Below, piece by piece: positions 18,285 through 27,147 of a stretch of 64,000 nt of DNA. The DNA lies in the NCBI GenBank assembly GCA_027214125.1, contig JAPWHF010000001.1, forward strand, positions 365,461 through 429,460. Reading direction: 5' to 3'. Under the pieces are notes generated by a model, which was not told the origin of the DNA, did no database searches, and saw only the letters and a program-made list of their open reading frames with translations. Numbering within the stretch: position 1 is the stretch's first letter; every line of letters starts with the position of its first letter. Both the position numbers and the translations under genes were made by a program. This DNA comes from Zoogloeaceae bacterium G21618-S1 (GTDB lineage: Bacteria > Pseudomonadota > Gammaproteobacteria > Burkholderiales > Rhodocyclaceae).

Positions 18285-19088
18285 TCACTCGACGAAGCGC
18301 ATGGAGACGCTGCCGAGTTCCTGGAATCGGGCGATGACGCTGTCTCCCGGCTTGACCGGGATCGCCTCGGTAATGCCGCCGCTCATGACAAAGCTGCCTG
18401 CGGGCAGGGATTCACCTAGCTCAGCGAGAATGTTCACCAGCATGGCCACGGCTTCGGCCGGATGGTTCAGCACGGCCGCCGAGGCGCCCATGGCGACCAT
18501 CTCACCGTTCTTTTCCATCACCACGCCGAGGGTGCGCAGGTCCAGCTCACGCGGATCACGCGCCCGTCCGCCGCCCACGAAGCGCGCGGATGAGCCGTTG
18601 TCGGCCACCACGCTCTCGAGATCGAACTTGAAGCCGGAGAAGCGCGAGTCGATGATCTCGACCGCCGGCAGCACATAGTCGGTGGCGGCGATCACGTCTT
18701 CCTTGGTGCAGCCGGGGCCCACGAGCGCCTGCTTGGTGACGAAGGCGACTTCGCACTCAGCCCGCGGATGCACCAGATCGCCAGTGGAGATGGCCGAGTT
18801 CTCGGGCCGCGCCATGCGGTCGGTGAGGAAACCGATGGAGGGCACACTCACCCCCATCTGCAACATCTTGGCCTTGGAGGTGAGACCGGCCTTCCAGCCG
18901 ATCTGTCGATGACCTTGCTCGACCAGGCGTCGGCGCAGTTCGAGTTGCACCGCGTAGCCGTCGCCCAGTGTCATACCGGGGTGTTCGTCAGTGAGCTTGG
19001 GGATGGCATAGGCACGCCGCTGGGCACCTTCGACTCGTTCGCACAGCCGAACGATGTCCTCACGCGACAAGGTGATGGTCATGCTCAT
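18285..19088 (-). CDS. dmpH: 2-oxo-3-hexenedioate (4-oxalocrotonate) decarboxylase
   Basis: This 267-residue member of the fumarylacetoacetate hydrolase-like hydratase/decarboxylase family is DmpH/XylI-like. It decarboxylates 2-oxo-3-hexenedioate to 2-hydroxypenta-2,4-dienoate and is known to need the hydratase as partner. Metal-binding acidic residues lie in PRAECEVAFVTK and ILPAVEIIDSRF-like segments (here VLPAVEIIDSRF). The start overlaps the hydratase stop by 4 bp. The neighbouring paralogue at 19085-19882 has the same fold; the two are told apart by similarity to DmpH versus DmpE and by order. Confidence 0.9.
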   Translation of the reverse strand: MSMTITLSREDIVRLCERVEGAQRRAYAIPKLTDEHPGMTLGDGYAVQLELRRRLVEQGHRQIGWKAGLTSKAKMLQMGVSVPSIGFLTDRMARPENSAISTGDLVHPRAECEVAFVTKQALVGPGCTKEDVIAATDYVLPAVEIIDSRFSGFKFDLESVVADNGSSARFVGGGRARDPRELDLRTLGVVMEKNGEMVAMGASAAVLNHPAEAVAMLVNILAELGESLPAGSFVMSGGITEAIPVKPGDSVIARFQELGSVSMRFVE

Positions 19089-19882
19089 ACCGCGCTCCTG
19101 CCGGTGAATTTGACCCGGCAGCTGCCCAGGCCGCCGACGGTGCAGACGAGCTCGTCACCATCGGCCACCGGCACCAGCGCCGATTGGGAGCCGGAGAGAA
19201 TCACCTCGCCGGCCTTGAAGGGAATGCCTAATGCGCCGAGCGTATTGGCCAGCCAGGCCACGGCGTTGGCTGGCGAACCCTGCACCGCGGCACCGACGCC
19301 GGTCGAATGCAGCTCGCCGTTCTTCTCCAGCACCATGCCGGCCAGCGTGATATCGAGCTGACGCGGATCGCCCTTGGCATTGCCAAGCACATACACCCCG
19401 CAGGAGGCGTTGTCGGCGACCGTGTCCTGAATCTTGATTTTCCAGTCCGTGATGCGCGAATCGACAATCTCGAAGCACGGCACCACGTAGTCGGTGGCGC
19501 GGATCACGTCCATGGCAGTGATGCCGGGGCCTTTCAGATCTGACTTGAGCACAAAGGCCAGCTCGGCCTCGGCCTTGGGCTGGATCAGCGCGCCCAGGTC
19601 GATGGTGTCGCCTTCCGTGTAGACCATGCCCGAGGTGAGCTGGCCGAAGTCGGGCTGGAACACGCCGAGGAAGTCCTGCACCGGCTTGCTGGTGACGCCG
19701 ATTTTCTTGCCGACAATGGTCTCGCCCGCCTGCACCCGCCGCGCTACGAAGCGCAGCTGGATCTTGTAGGCATCGTCGAGCGTGATGTTCGGCTCCCGCT
19801 CGAGCAGCGGAGCCACGGTGCGGCGCTCGAGCCAGGCGGCATAGAGCTCGTCGCCGTATTTCTGAATGGTTTCGTGGTTCAT
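19085..19882 (-). CDS. dmpE: 2-oxopent-4-enoate hydratase
   Basis: This 265-residue hydratase is DmpE/XylJ-like. It adds water to 2-hydroxypenta-2,4-dienoate to give 4-hydroxy-2-oxovalerate. The start at 19882 (MNHETIQKYGDELYAAW) matches family length; the open frame further upstream overlaps the dehydrogenase gene and is not used. Family motifs are IVGKKIGVTSKPVQDFLGV and PKAEAELAFVLK with acidic metal ligands. It is 7 bp from the semialdehyde dehydrogenase gene and overlaps dmpH by 4 bp. Confidence 0.92.
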   Translation of the reverse strand: MNHETIQKYGDELYAAWLERRTVAPLLEREPNITLDDAYKIQLRFVARRVQAGETIVGKKIGVTSKPVQDFLGVFQPDFGQLTSGMVYTEGDTIDLGALIQPKAEAELAFVLKSDLKGPGITAMDVIRATDYVVPCFEIVDSRITDWKIKIQDTVADNASCGVYVLGNAKGDPRQLDITLAGMVLEKNGELHSTGVGAAVQGSPANAVAWLANTLGALGIPFKAGEVILSGSQSALVPVADGDELVCTVGGLGSCRVKFTGRSAV

Positions 19883-19889
19883 GTGGGCC

Positions 19890-21350
19890 TCAGAGCTTGA
19901 TGCAGACGTTGCGCGTTTCGGTATAGAACTCGAGCGAATGCACCCCGCCCTCGCGACCGATGCCCGACTGCTTTGCACCGCCGAAGGCAGTACGCAGGTC
20001 GCGCAGGAACCAGCTGTTGATCCAGGTGATGCCCACGTCGATCCGCGCCGCCATGCGGTGGGCGCGGGCCAGATGGGTGGTCCAAAGCGTGGTCGACAAG
20101 CCATAATCGGTGTCATTGGCCATGTTCACCACCTCGTCCTCGGTGTCGAAGGGGCGGATATGGCAACACGGGCCGAAGATCTCCTCACGCACCACGGCGG
20201 CGGTCTCGGGCAGGCCGGTCCAGATGGTCGGCTGCACCCAGTTGCCTTCGGCCAGGGCGCCGGACATCTCGGGGACGCCCCCGCCGGTCACCACCGTGGC
20301 GCCCTCTTCGACCGCCTTGGCGTAGTAGGACAGGACCTTTTGCTGGTGCGCCTTGCTGATCAGCGGGCCGTAATTGGCGCCGGTATTACGCGGTCGGCCA
20401 AACCTGACCGCCTCGGCCTTGGCCTTGAGCGCGGCCACGAACTTGTCGAAGATCGGGCGCTCGACATACACCCGCTCGGTACCCAGGCAGACCTGCCCGG
20501 TGTTGAGGAAGGCGGAGCGGAAGATGCCCTCGACCGCGGCATCGAAATCGCAGTCGGCAAACACGATACCGGCGTTCTTGCCGCCCATCTCGAAGGACAC
20601 GTCGCGGGTCCCCTCGGCGGCTGCCTTCATGATGGCGGTGCCGGTGCGCGTCTCGCCGGTGAAGGTGATGGCGTCGACACCCGGATGACGGGTGAGGAAT
20701 TCACCGGCCGAGTCGGGCCCGAAACCATTGACCACGTTGTACACGCCCTTGGGCACACCCACCGCGTTCATCACCTCGCCCAGCAGGGCGGCGGTGTTGG
20801 GGGTTTCCTCAGAGGGCTTCACGATCACGGTATTGCCGCAGGCCAGCGCGGGGCCGACCTTCCAGGTCATGAGCAGAAAGGGCGCATTCCACGGGCTGAC
20901 CACGCCGATCACGCCCTTGGGCTGGCGGATGGCATAGTTGAGTGCGCCCCGCCCATCGGGCGTATCGGTGTGGAAAGCCTCGGTCGGCACGTTCTTGATG
21001 ACGTCGGCGAAAACCTTGAAGTTGGCCGCACCGCGCGGGATGAACACGTGCTCCATCACATGGGCCGGCTGGCCGGTGTCGGCCATTTCGGCCTCGACGA
21101 AATCGTCGAAGCGACGGGTGATTTCGTCGGCCACGGCATACAGCATGGCCACGCGCGAGTCGGTACTGAGGGCGGCCCAATCGCCACGCAACGCGCGCCG
21201 CGCTGCCGCCACTGCGGCATCAACCTCGGCCCGCCCGCCTTCAGCGATCGAGCCGATCACCGCGTTGTCGACCGGCGAGCGCTTGTCGAAGCGCTTGCCC
21301 GTGCTGCCGGCGGTGAATTCGCCGTCGATGAAATGTTGGATCTGACGCAT
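19890..21350 (-). CDS. dmpC: 2-hydroxymuconic semialdehyde dehydrogenase
   Basis: This 486-residue NAD-dependent aldehyde dehydrogenase is DmpC/XylG-like. It oxidises 2-hydroxymuconic semialdehyde to 2-hydroxymuconate. The start at 21350 (MRQIQHFIDGEFTAGS) has AGGAG about 10 bp upstream and gives the usual family length. The catalytic cysteine is in NTGQVCLGTERVYV and the glutamate in SFEMGGKNAGIVF. It is the first gene of the lower meta-cleavage operon. Its upstream region carries the LysR-type operator at 21436-21480. Confidence 0.95.
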   Translation of the reverse strand: MRQIQHFIDGEFTAGSTGKRFDKRSPVDNAVIGSIAEGGRAEVDAAVAAARRALRGDWAALSTDSRVAMLYAVADEITRRFDDFVEAEMADTGQPAHVMEHVFIPRGAANFKVFADVIKNVPTEAFHTDTPDGRGALNYAIRQPKGVIGVVSPWNAPFLLMTWKVGPALACGNTVIVKPSEETPNTAALLGEVMNAVGVPKGVYNVVNGFGPDSAGEFLTRHPGVDAITFTGETRTGTAIMKAAAEGTRDVSFEMGGKNAGIVFADCDFDAAVEGIFRSAFLNTGQVCLGTERVYVERPIFDKFVAALKAKAEAVRFGRPRNTGANYGPLISKAHQQKVLSYYAKAVEEGATVVTGGGVPEMSGALAEGNWVQPTIWTGLPETAAVVREEIFGPCCHIRPFDTEDEVVNMANDTDYGLSTTLWTTHLARAHRMAARIDVGITWINSWFLRDLRTAFGGAKQSGIGREGGVHSLEFYTETRNVCIKL

Positions 21351-21435
21351 GATGTCGTTCAACTCCTGTGCCTGTGTGCGGCGGCCCGTGGGCACCCCGA
21401 CTGATTTGAGATCCAGTCTAGGGGGCACCACACAA

Positions 21436-21480
21436 TACCGTCCAATACCTTATTTCTAGATATTTAATACCGCAAAGGTA
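21436..21480 (-). promoter_or_regulatory. LysR-type operator upstream of the lower meta-cleavage operon
   Basis: TACCGTCCAATACC (21436-21449) and the palindrome TACC-GCAAA-GGTA (21468-21480, a T-N11-A site) are exactly 32 bp apart, starting 86 bp upstream of the dmpC start. Read on the minus strand this gives GGTATT-N16-GGTATTGGACGGTA. The same two elements with the same spacing occur at 37293-37337, beside the LysR gene at 37372. Confidence 0.75.
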
Positions 21481-21503
21481 TGCCAGATCGACGCACCGGC
21501 GCC

Positions 21504-22559
21504 TCAGATGGCCTTGAACAGCGGGCTGCGGACCTGCTGGGCATCGGCGGCGGAGATGAACTTCTCGGTGGTGATGTCGCGCTCGAACAAGCGCCCCTGC
21601 ATCAAGGTGGTGATGCTGGCGTCGATCATCAGCGGCGGGCCGCACAGGTAGGCTTTGTGGCCACGGAAGTCGTTGTCGAAGGCCGCCTTGGCTGCCTCGT
21701 GCACATAGCCGCGGAACCCCGGCCAGTCGGACTCGGCGGGCTCATCCGACAGCGCCGGCACATAGGTGAAGTTGGCGTGCTCGCGCTCGAGCGCGAGGAA
21801 GGCCTCGTGGTAGTACAACTCGGCGCGGGTGCGCTGGCCGTACACCAGCGTGATGGGCAGCTCACAGCCCTCGTCGAGCAGGTCGAGAATCATCGACCGC
21901 GGGCTGGACAGGCCAGAGCCGCCGGCCATGAAGATCATGGGCTGCTGCGCCGATTTCTTGACGAAGAAGCGGCCATACGGCCCCGCGAGGCACAGCCGGT
22001 CGCCCGCGGCCAGCTGTTCGTGCACATAGGTCGTGCCCTTGCCACCGGGGACGATGCGGATGTTGAGTTCGATCTCGCCGCTACCCGATGGCGCGCTGGC
22101 GATGGAGAAGGCACGCCGCCCGATCTCACCCGGCAGTTCCAGGTTGACGTACTGACCGGCCTGGAAGTCGATGGGCGTATCGAGCATGATCCACACCCCC
22201 TTGATGGTGGGCGTGAGCGACGCGATGCGGCTCACCACCCCGTCAAAATCCTGAACCGGGAGGTTGCGGGCGTCGGGATCTTCCTCGATCTCGGCGTCGA
22301 TGGTGATGTCGCCCTCGACCGTGGCGCAGCAGGCCAGGCATTTGCCCTCGTCGCGCTCGAAGTCCATCAGCGCAAAGCTGGAGGCTTCGCCATGCTCGAC
22401 TTCGCCGTCGAGCACGTCCACCTTGCAGGTGGCGCACAGGCCGTGACAGCAGGCATGAGGCAGGTAGATGCCGGCGCGCAGGGCGGCGTCGAGGATGGTC
22501 TGGCCCTCCTCGATCTCGATGGTTTGGCCGAGGGGTTCGATGGTCAATTCGTAAGACAC
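21504..22559 (-). CDS. dmpP: Phenol hydroxylase reductase component P5
   Basis: This 351-residue NADH-dependent flavin/2Fe-2S reductase is DmpP-like and feeds electrons to the phenol hydroxylase oxygenase. The start is a GTG at 22559 with AGGAGG 7 bp upstream. The N-terminal plant-type ferredoxin domain has cysteines in PHACCHGLCATCKVDV and CLACCATVEGD. Then come the FAD domain (RRAFSIASAPSG) and NAD domain (MIFMAGGSGLSSPRSMI, AYLCGPPLMIDA). It is the last gene of the upper operon and is followed by the operator region of the lower operon. Confidence 0.96.
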   Translation of the reverse strand: MSYELTIEPLGQTIEIEEGQTILDAALRAGIYLPHACCHGLCATCKVDVLDGEVEHGEASSFALMDFERDEGKCLACCATVEGDITIDAEIEEDPDARNLPVQDFDGVVSRIASLTPTIKGVWIMLDTPIDFQAGQYVNLELPGEIGRRAFSIASAPSGSGEIELNIRIVPGGKGTTYVHEQLAAGDRLCLAGPYGRFFVKKSAQQPMIFMAGGSGLSSPRSMILDLLDEGCELPITLVYGQRTRAELYYHEAFLALEREHANFTYVPALSDEPAESDWPGFRGYVHEAAKAAFDNDFRGHKAYLCGPPLMIDASITTLMQGRLFERDITTEKFISAADAQQVRSPLFKAI

Positions 22560-22570
22560 GCGTCCCTCCT

Positions 22571-22930
22571 TCAGAAACCGTTGCCGTTGAGGCCGTTGAG
22601 ACCCGGGGTCTTGAAGTGCACGGCAGTCTTGTGGGTGATGCCGTTGCCCGCCAGCGAGGTGTCCAGCACGGGCGTGAAAGCCTCACCGTCCTTGAACCAC
22701 TGCACGGCGGCCCAGTCGATCCTGGCAAAGTCCGGATGGCGGCTGTAGGTGGGGGTCAGCTCGGTGTCGATCACGGCCTGAAAAGTGATGTCCGGCGGCA
22801 GCAGCTTGGCCACCGGTGCATAGAACATCAGGTGTTGGTCCCAGCAGAAATACACCACCTGCTGACCATGAAAATTGGCGGCCACATCTTTGGCGGCGGC
22901 CTTGAACGGGCGAATGGATTGCACAGACAT
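22571..22930 (-). CDS. dmpO: Phenol hydroxylase subunit P4
   Basis: This 119-residue small oxygenase subunit is DmpO/TomA4-like and assembles with P1 and P3 in the hydroxylase. The N-terminus MSVQSIRPFKAAAKDVAANF and the YFCWDQHLMFYAPVAKLLP segment are typical of the family. It lies between P3 (62-bp gap) and P5 (11-bp gap). Confidence 0.93.
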   Translation of the reverse strand: MSVQSIRPFKAAAKDVAANFHGQQVVYFCWDQHLMFYAPVAKLLPPDITFQAVIDTELTPTYSRHPDFARIDWAAVQWFKDGEAFTPVLDTSLAGNGITHKTAVHFKTPGLNGLNGNGF

Positions 22931-22992
22931 GTCTCTCTCCTGGTGTGCGGGGCGGCCGCCGGCAGCCTCGGATGCCGCCGGCCGCGTGCGGT

Positions 22993-24543
22993 TTATGTGT
23001 TGGACGTGGTCATGCCGCGCCAGGCGGCGAAGTTCTTCTCGTCCTCCGAGCCGGCAAAGTCGCCGTTGTCACGGCCGTTCTCCAGGTGCCAGTACTTCAT
23101 CACCGAGGCGATGGGATCGAAATCGGGCGCGCTCGGGTCGTCGCCTTCAGCAAAGCAGTTGCCTTGCAGGATCTGGTGCACCGGCAGCCAGGCCTCGACG
23201 TACTTCTCCGGCTCGTTGTCGAAGATGTGCTGGCAGTGGTCGGAGCAGAAGTGGTACTTCTCGCCGTCGTGCTCGGACTGGCGATAGGCGATCTGTGTGG
23301 GATCGTCCGGCTCGGTGAACAGCATCGGGATCTGGCACACCTGGCATAGCTGCGGCAGATTCGGGTTCACGAAGCGCTCGCCCTTCTCCGCCTGCTCGCG
23401 GAAGAACTCGAAGCGCGGGCGGTAATACTTGTCGAAGGTGTCCGGATACTTCGCCGACAGCCAGTCGAGTTCGTCGTCGCTGGGTATCCAGGTGTGGAAG
23501 TTGGTCATCGGCGCAGCGGCATAGAAGGTGGTCCAGGCCTGGTGCGAGAGGTGGTCCTTCTCCTTCTTGATCTGCTCGACGCAGTCCGGCACCTTGATGC
23601 CATAGCGGGCCAGATCCTTGAACAAGCTCATGCCGTTCTCTTCGAAGTAGATCTCCCAGGCTTCCTTCCAGCTCATCACGCGCTTGGGCAGCATGTAGTC
23701 CATCATCATGGCAACGATGGTGAGCAGACGCACGCCGCGCCAGGTCCACTTGTCGATCCACTTCTGCACGATGGGCAGGTTGGCCGGGTCTTGCTCAAGC
23801 ATGAACTTGATGACTTCCAGCCCGAGCGTCATGTGCCGGGCTTCGTCGGACTGCGCCGAGAAGCCGAAGGTCATGGTGCCCATGTCGCCGTTGTAGGCTG
23901 CGCCCGACACAAACGGCACGAACACCAGGTTGGTCAGCACATACTCGAACGAAAAGCCGATGGCGATGATGAACTCGAAGGGGCCGCAGGTGCAGGCGTC
24001 CTCGAAGAAGGACTTGGGCACCGACAGGTACCACAGCCGGTCATTCATGTGCTTCCAGTCGTGGATGCCGTTGTAGAAGCGGTTGTAGTTGGAGATCGAG
24101 TGGATCTGGGTCTGGCAGTGGCGCATCTCGTCGATGGCCTGCATCTGGCAAGCCACCTGCGGGCCGACCCCGCCCATGTGGCGCCCGAGGCGGGCGAAGC
24201 CGCGGTGGGCGTTGTATTCCAGCGCCGGCACGGCCGACAGGAAGACCTTCATGGCGTTGATGTAGCGCGCATCGGTCACGTTGAGGTGGCCGTTGTTCTG
24301 GTTGAAGGCGTCGATGATGGCGTAGAGCTTGCGCTCCTTCTCGGCCTGGTACTTCCAGTACGAATCCATGGTCAGGCGGAAGGGGTCTTCCCACGTGTCC
24401 CAGTCGTGGATCTTGATCCCTTCGTAGTCGAGCAGCGGGTAGACGTCCTCGCGCTTCTCGTAGCTGGGCTCCCAGCCCAGGTTGCGGGTCATCAGGGCGT
24501 ACTTTTCCTTCAGCCCCAGCTTCTTCTTCACGGACATGTCCAT
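22993..24543 (-). CDS. dmpN: Phenol hydroxylase large (di-iron) subunit P3
   Basis: This 516-residue catalytic subunit of the multicomponent phenol hydroxylase holds the carboxylate-bridged di-iron centre. The two ExxH motifs are seen in IDEMRHCQTQ and SDEARHMTLG, with further glutamates in the helices between. A C-terminal cysteine/histidine cluster (CQVCQIPM and HFCSDHC) is the zinc-like site found in this family. It hydroxylates phenol and methylphenols to catechols. It lies 29 bp after P2. Length and sequence are full and intact. Confidence 0.97.
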   Translation of the reverse strand: MDMSVKKKLGLKEKYALMTRNLGWEPSYEKREDVYPLLDYEGIKIHDWDTWEDPFRLTMDSYWKYQAEKERKLYAIIDAFNQNNGHLNVTDARYINAMKVFLSAVPALEYNAHRGFARLGRHMGGVGPQVACQMQAIDEMRHCQTQIHSISNYNRFYNGIHDWKHMNDRLWYLSVPKSFFEDACTCGPFEFIIAIGFSFEYVLTNLVFVPFVSGAAYNGDMGTMTFGFSAQSDEARHMTLGLEVIKFMLEQDPANLPIVQKWIDKWTWRGVRLLTIVAMMMDYMLPKRVMSWKEAWEIYFEENGMSLFKDLARYGIKVPDCVEQIKKEKDHLSHQAWTTFYAAAPMTNFHTWIPSDDELDWLSAKYPDTFDKYYRPRFEFFREQAEKGERFVNPNLPQLCQVCQIPMLFTEPDDPTQIAYRQSEHDGEKYHFCSDHCQHIFDNEPEKYVEAWLPVHQILQGNCFAEGDDPSAPDFDPIASVMKYWHLENGRDNGDFAGSEDEKNFAAWRGMTTSNT

Positions 24544-24572
24544 GTGTTTTCTCCTTTCTCCGTTGGGCGCGC

Positions 24573-24842
24573 TCAGTCGTTCCAGCTCAGGCGGAACTCG
24601 TTTTCGTCTTCGTCGACATGACCCGACAAGGTGATCAGATTCACCTGCATCTCCTGCAGGTCGAAGGGGCGTCCCATCTTTTCCTCCACCGTCTCGCGGC
24701 GCAGGACCAGGGTGCCGGGCACGTTGATCTTGACCATCGCCGGCTGTTCATCGACCACCGCCGTGGGGTTGTCCTCGAGCAGCGCCTCGACGATGTAGCG
24801 GCTCTCTTCGTTGGTTTGCAGGGCGATGAATACGTTGGACAT
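24573..24842 (-). CDS. dmpM: Phenol hydroxylase regulatory (effector) protein P2
   Basis: This 89-residue effector protein is DmpM-like. It has no cofactor and is needed for turnover by the di-iron hydroxylase. The start at 24842 (MSNVFIALQTNEESRYIVEA) matches the family length of about 90 residues; the longer open frame upstream runs into P1. It lies 8 bp after P1. Confidence 0.94.
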   Translation of the reverse strand: MSNVFIALQTNEESRYIVEALLEDNPTAVVDEQPAMVKINVPGTLVLRRETVEEKMGRPFDLQEMQVNLITLSGHVDEDENEFRLSWND

Positions 24843-24850
24843 GGGCTCGC

Positions 24851-25843
24851 TCACAGGGTGAGACCGAGCTTGGCGGCGCGGTCGTTGAAAGACTGTTCGA
24901 CGGTGGCCAGCACCTCGGCAGCGGACGCGCCCAAGGCTTGCTGGGCGATCGGGCTGAGGGCCTCGGCGGCACGGCCCCGCCACTGGCGAGTCCAGTCGCT
25001 CAGCAGCGCCTGGTTGGCGGCCGACTCGGCGGCGGCGGTCTTGAGCACCGCGTCGATCCAGCGCCGGGTCTCGTCATGCCACTCGCTCATGAAGGCGGTG
25101 AGCATCGACACCCCGGCGCCGCCGTGTGCGTTCAGGTGCTTGTCGACGAACTGACCGTAGATGAGCGGGTACAACAGCCCGTCGAGGACGAAGTTCTGCG
25201 CCACGAAGAGCTCGAACCAGTCGCGCGTGACCAGTGTCTTTTCCACCAGGCGGCGCAGCGGCTGCCAGGCCGCGTCGTTGAGCCATGCCTCGCGGCCGGC
25301 CTCGAGCGTGGCCGCATCGCCCAGCAACAGGCCAAGCCGCGTCAGGTACTGGGCGACGCCGAGGTTGTCCATGGCGTGGTACATGCACGGCTGGGTGATG
25401 AGCGTGCCGTAGCCATCGGCGCACATGCTGGTGTTGTTCATGTTGGCGCCCCAGGCGGCATGGCGCAGCGGCATCAGCACCGCCAGCGCGCGGCTGCGGG
25501 TCGCCGCGTCCATCTGGTCGAGCAGCGCCCGGCTCTCGACGAAGGTGAAGCTGGCCTCGGCGGCCTCCTGCTGGCGCGCCCGGGCCAGGGTGTAGGCGCC
25601 GTAGTAGAACTGGCGCGGGTCCTTCAAGGCGTACCAGTCGGACATCACGATGGCGGTGCGGCCCGCGTCGTGCAGTTCATGCTCCGGGTCCCAGCTCGGG
25701 CGGTACTGCAGATTCGTATCCGCCTGGATGTCGTAGCTGCCTTCCTGGTAGCGCGAGGCCGGCTTGTCGCCGAAGCGCCGCACCAGATGGTCGAATGTGT
25801 TCCGCAGCGGTTTGATGCTGACGGTACGAAGGTCAATTTGCAT
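24851..25843 (-). CDS. dmpL: Phenol hydroxylase subunit P1
   Basis: This 330-residue beta-type structural subunit of the hydroxylase (DmpL-like) is related to P3 in fold but lacks the iron-binding ExxH motifs. The N-terminus MQIDLRTVSIKPLRNTFDHL is typical, and AGGAGA lies upstream of the ATG. It is placed between P0 (31-bp gap) and P2 (8-bp gap), the usual KLMNOP order. Confidence 0.95.
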   Translation of the reverse strand: MQIDLRTVSIKPLRNTFDHLVRRFGDKPASRYQEGSYDIQADTNLQYRPSWDPEHELHDAGRTAIVMSDWYALKDPRQFYYGAYTLARARQQEAAEASFTFVESRALLDQMDAATRSRALAVLMPLRHAAWGANMNNTSMCADGYGTLITQPCMYHAMDNLGVAQYLTRLGLLLGDAATLEAGREAWLNDAAWQPLRRLVEKTLVTRDWFELFVAQNFVLDGLLYPLIYGQFVDKHLNAHGGAGVSMLTAFMSEWHDETRRWIDAVLKTAAAESAANQALLSDWTRQWRGRAAEALSPIAQQALGASAAEVLATVEQSFNDRAAKLGLTL

Positions 25844-25874
25844 GCCTTGTCTCCTGTGGGGTGTTTGCCCGCGA

Positions 25875-26153
25875 TTACTTGAATTGACGGCCCGAGCGCT
25901 CGCTCAGTCGCCATGCGCCGGCGTCCTGGTGGTCGGGCGCGTCGTCGGTCAGAAAGCGCACCTTGTTGATGGCGCAGAAATCGTCGAAGGCATCGGCATG
26001 GAGAATCATCTCCACGAAAATCTCGGGTTCGCCGATGGCGAAATCGAACTCGATGAAGCGGTCCGGGCGCAGCGTGCGCACCCGGACGAACTTGCGCGCA
26101 GGGTCGAAGCCGTCCTGCCGGCCCGCCTCGGGGGCGGTCGGATGCCTTGCCAT
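25875..26153 (-). CDS. dmpK: Phenol hydroxylase assembly protein P0
   Basis: This 92-residue DmpK-like protein is, in known systems, needed for assembly of the active oxygenase (iron insertion) rather than for catalysis. Family sequence is seen at KFVRVRTLRPDRFIEFDF and GEPEIFVEMILHADAFDDFC. It is the first phenol hydroxylase gene, 36 bp after the catechol dioxygenase gene. Confidence 0.92.
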   Translation of the reverse strand: MARHPTAPEAGRQDGFDPARKFVRVRTLRPDRFIEFDFAIGEPEIFVEMILHADAFDDFCAINKVRFLTDDAPDHQDAGAWRLSERSGRQFK

Positions 26154-26189
26154 GATTGGCGTCTCCTCGTGGCGTAGATCGGGTCGCGC

Positions 26190-27125
26190 TCAGCTGACGA
26201 CGGTGAGAAAGCTCTCGTGCAGCTTGCGTTGCGGGTAGTCGAGCCCCCCGCCCGCGCCGAGACCATCGAAGGTCCAGGTGGTGGGCGCGTAGTCGGGATA
26301 GGGCTGATAGCCCCCCATGAAGGTCTCGAAGCGGTTGCCCGACGGGTCCCAGGCGTAGATGGTGCAGCCGCGGGTCACGCCATGGCGGGTGGGGCCGATA
26401 TCCAGCGGCACCTTGTTCATCGACAGGATGTCGGCGGCGCGCAGCACCTCCTCCCAGGTCTCGAGGAGAAAGGACAGGTGATGCAGCTTGCCCGGCTCGG
26501 GGTGCTCGACGAAGGCGATGTCGTGCACCTTGTGCGAGCACGACATCCAGATCGCCGCATTGCCGTCGCCGTCCGGCGTCAGCACGCGCTCGACCAGGTA
26601 GAAGCCCAGCACCTCGGTGAAGATCTTTTGCACTTCGGCGATGTTCGGCCCATAGAGCAGACAGTGATCCAGGCGTACCGGTGCGACGCCGTTCTCCTTG
26701 GCGGGCGTCCACGGGGCCGGGTTGAGCACCTGCAGGCCGTTGCCGACCGCCGTCTTTTCCGCGTAGAGCTCGATCAGGTGACCACTCGGAATTTCAAAGC
26801 GCACCCGCTCCCCGGTTTCCAGCAGCTCACCCGCCGGGAAGCGCTCGGTCGTCAAGCCGTAGGCGCGCAGGTCCGACTCGAGCGTGTCCAGGGTGGCCGG
26901 ATCGAGCACCTTGAAGGCGAAGAAATCGATCCCGGCGCGGTCAGCCTCACGCAGAATCAGACTGCTGTGATCGCGCTCGTCCCAGCACTTCAAATACACG
27001 CGCCCTTGCGCGTCGCGGCCGGTTTCGACCATGCCGAGCACGTCGCGGTAATGCCGCACGCCGTCCTCGAGGTTCATGACGCGCAACTGCGCGTGTCCGG
27101 GGCGAAGTACACCTGTCATTGCCAT
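26190..27125 (-). CDS. dmpB: Catechol 2,3-dioxygenase (upper operon copy)
   Basis: This 311-residue extradiol dioxygenase has iron ligands in APVRLDHCLLYGPN (His), GKLHHLSFLLET (His) and GNRFETFMGGYQ (Glu). It is placed between the ferredoxin and P0 genes, so it is expressed together with the hydroxylase from the sigma-54 promoter. It shares the MAM-x-GVLR start and overall plan with the copy at 15004-15933 but differs throughout, for example at the C-terminus. The two dioxygenases are under different promoters. Confidence 0.95.
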   Translation of the reverse strand: MAMTGVLRPGHAQLRVMNLEDGVRHYRDVLGMVETGRDAQGRVYLKCWDERDHSSLILREADRAGIDFFAFKVLDPATLDTLESDLRAYGLTTERFPAGELLETGERVRFEIPSGHLIELYAEKTAVGNGLQVLNPAPWTPAKENGVAPVRLDHCLLYGPNIAEVQKIFTEVLGFYLVERVLTPDGDGNAAIWMSCSHKVHDIAFVEHPEPGKLHHLSFLLETWEEVLRAADILSMNKVPLDIGPTRHGVTRGCTIYAWDPSGNRFETFMGGYQPYPDYAPTTWTFDGLGAGGGLDYPQRKLHESFLTVVS

Positions 27126-27147
27126 GGGAATCGTCTCCTGACTATCG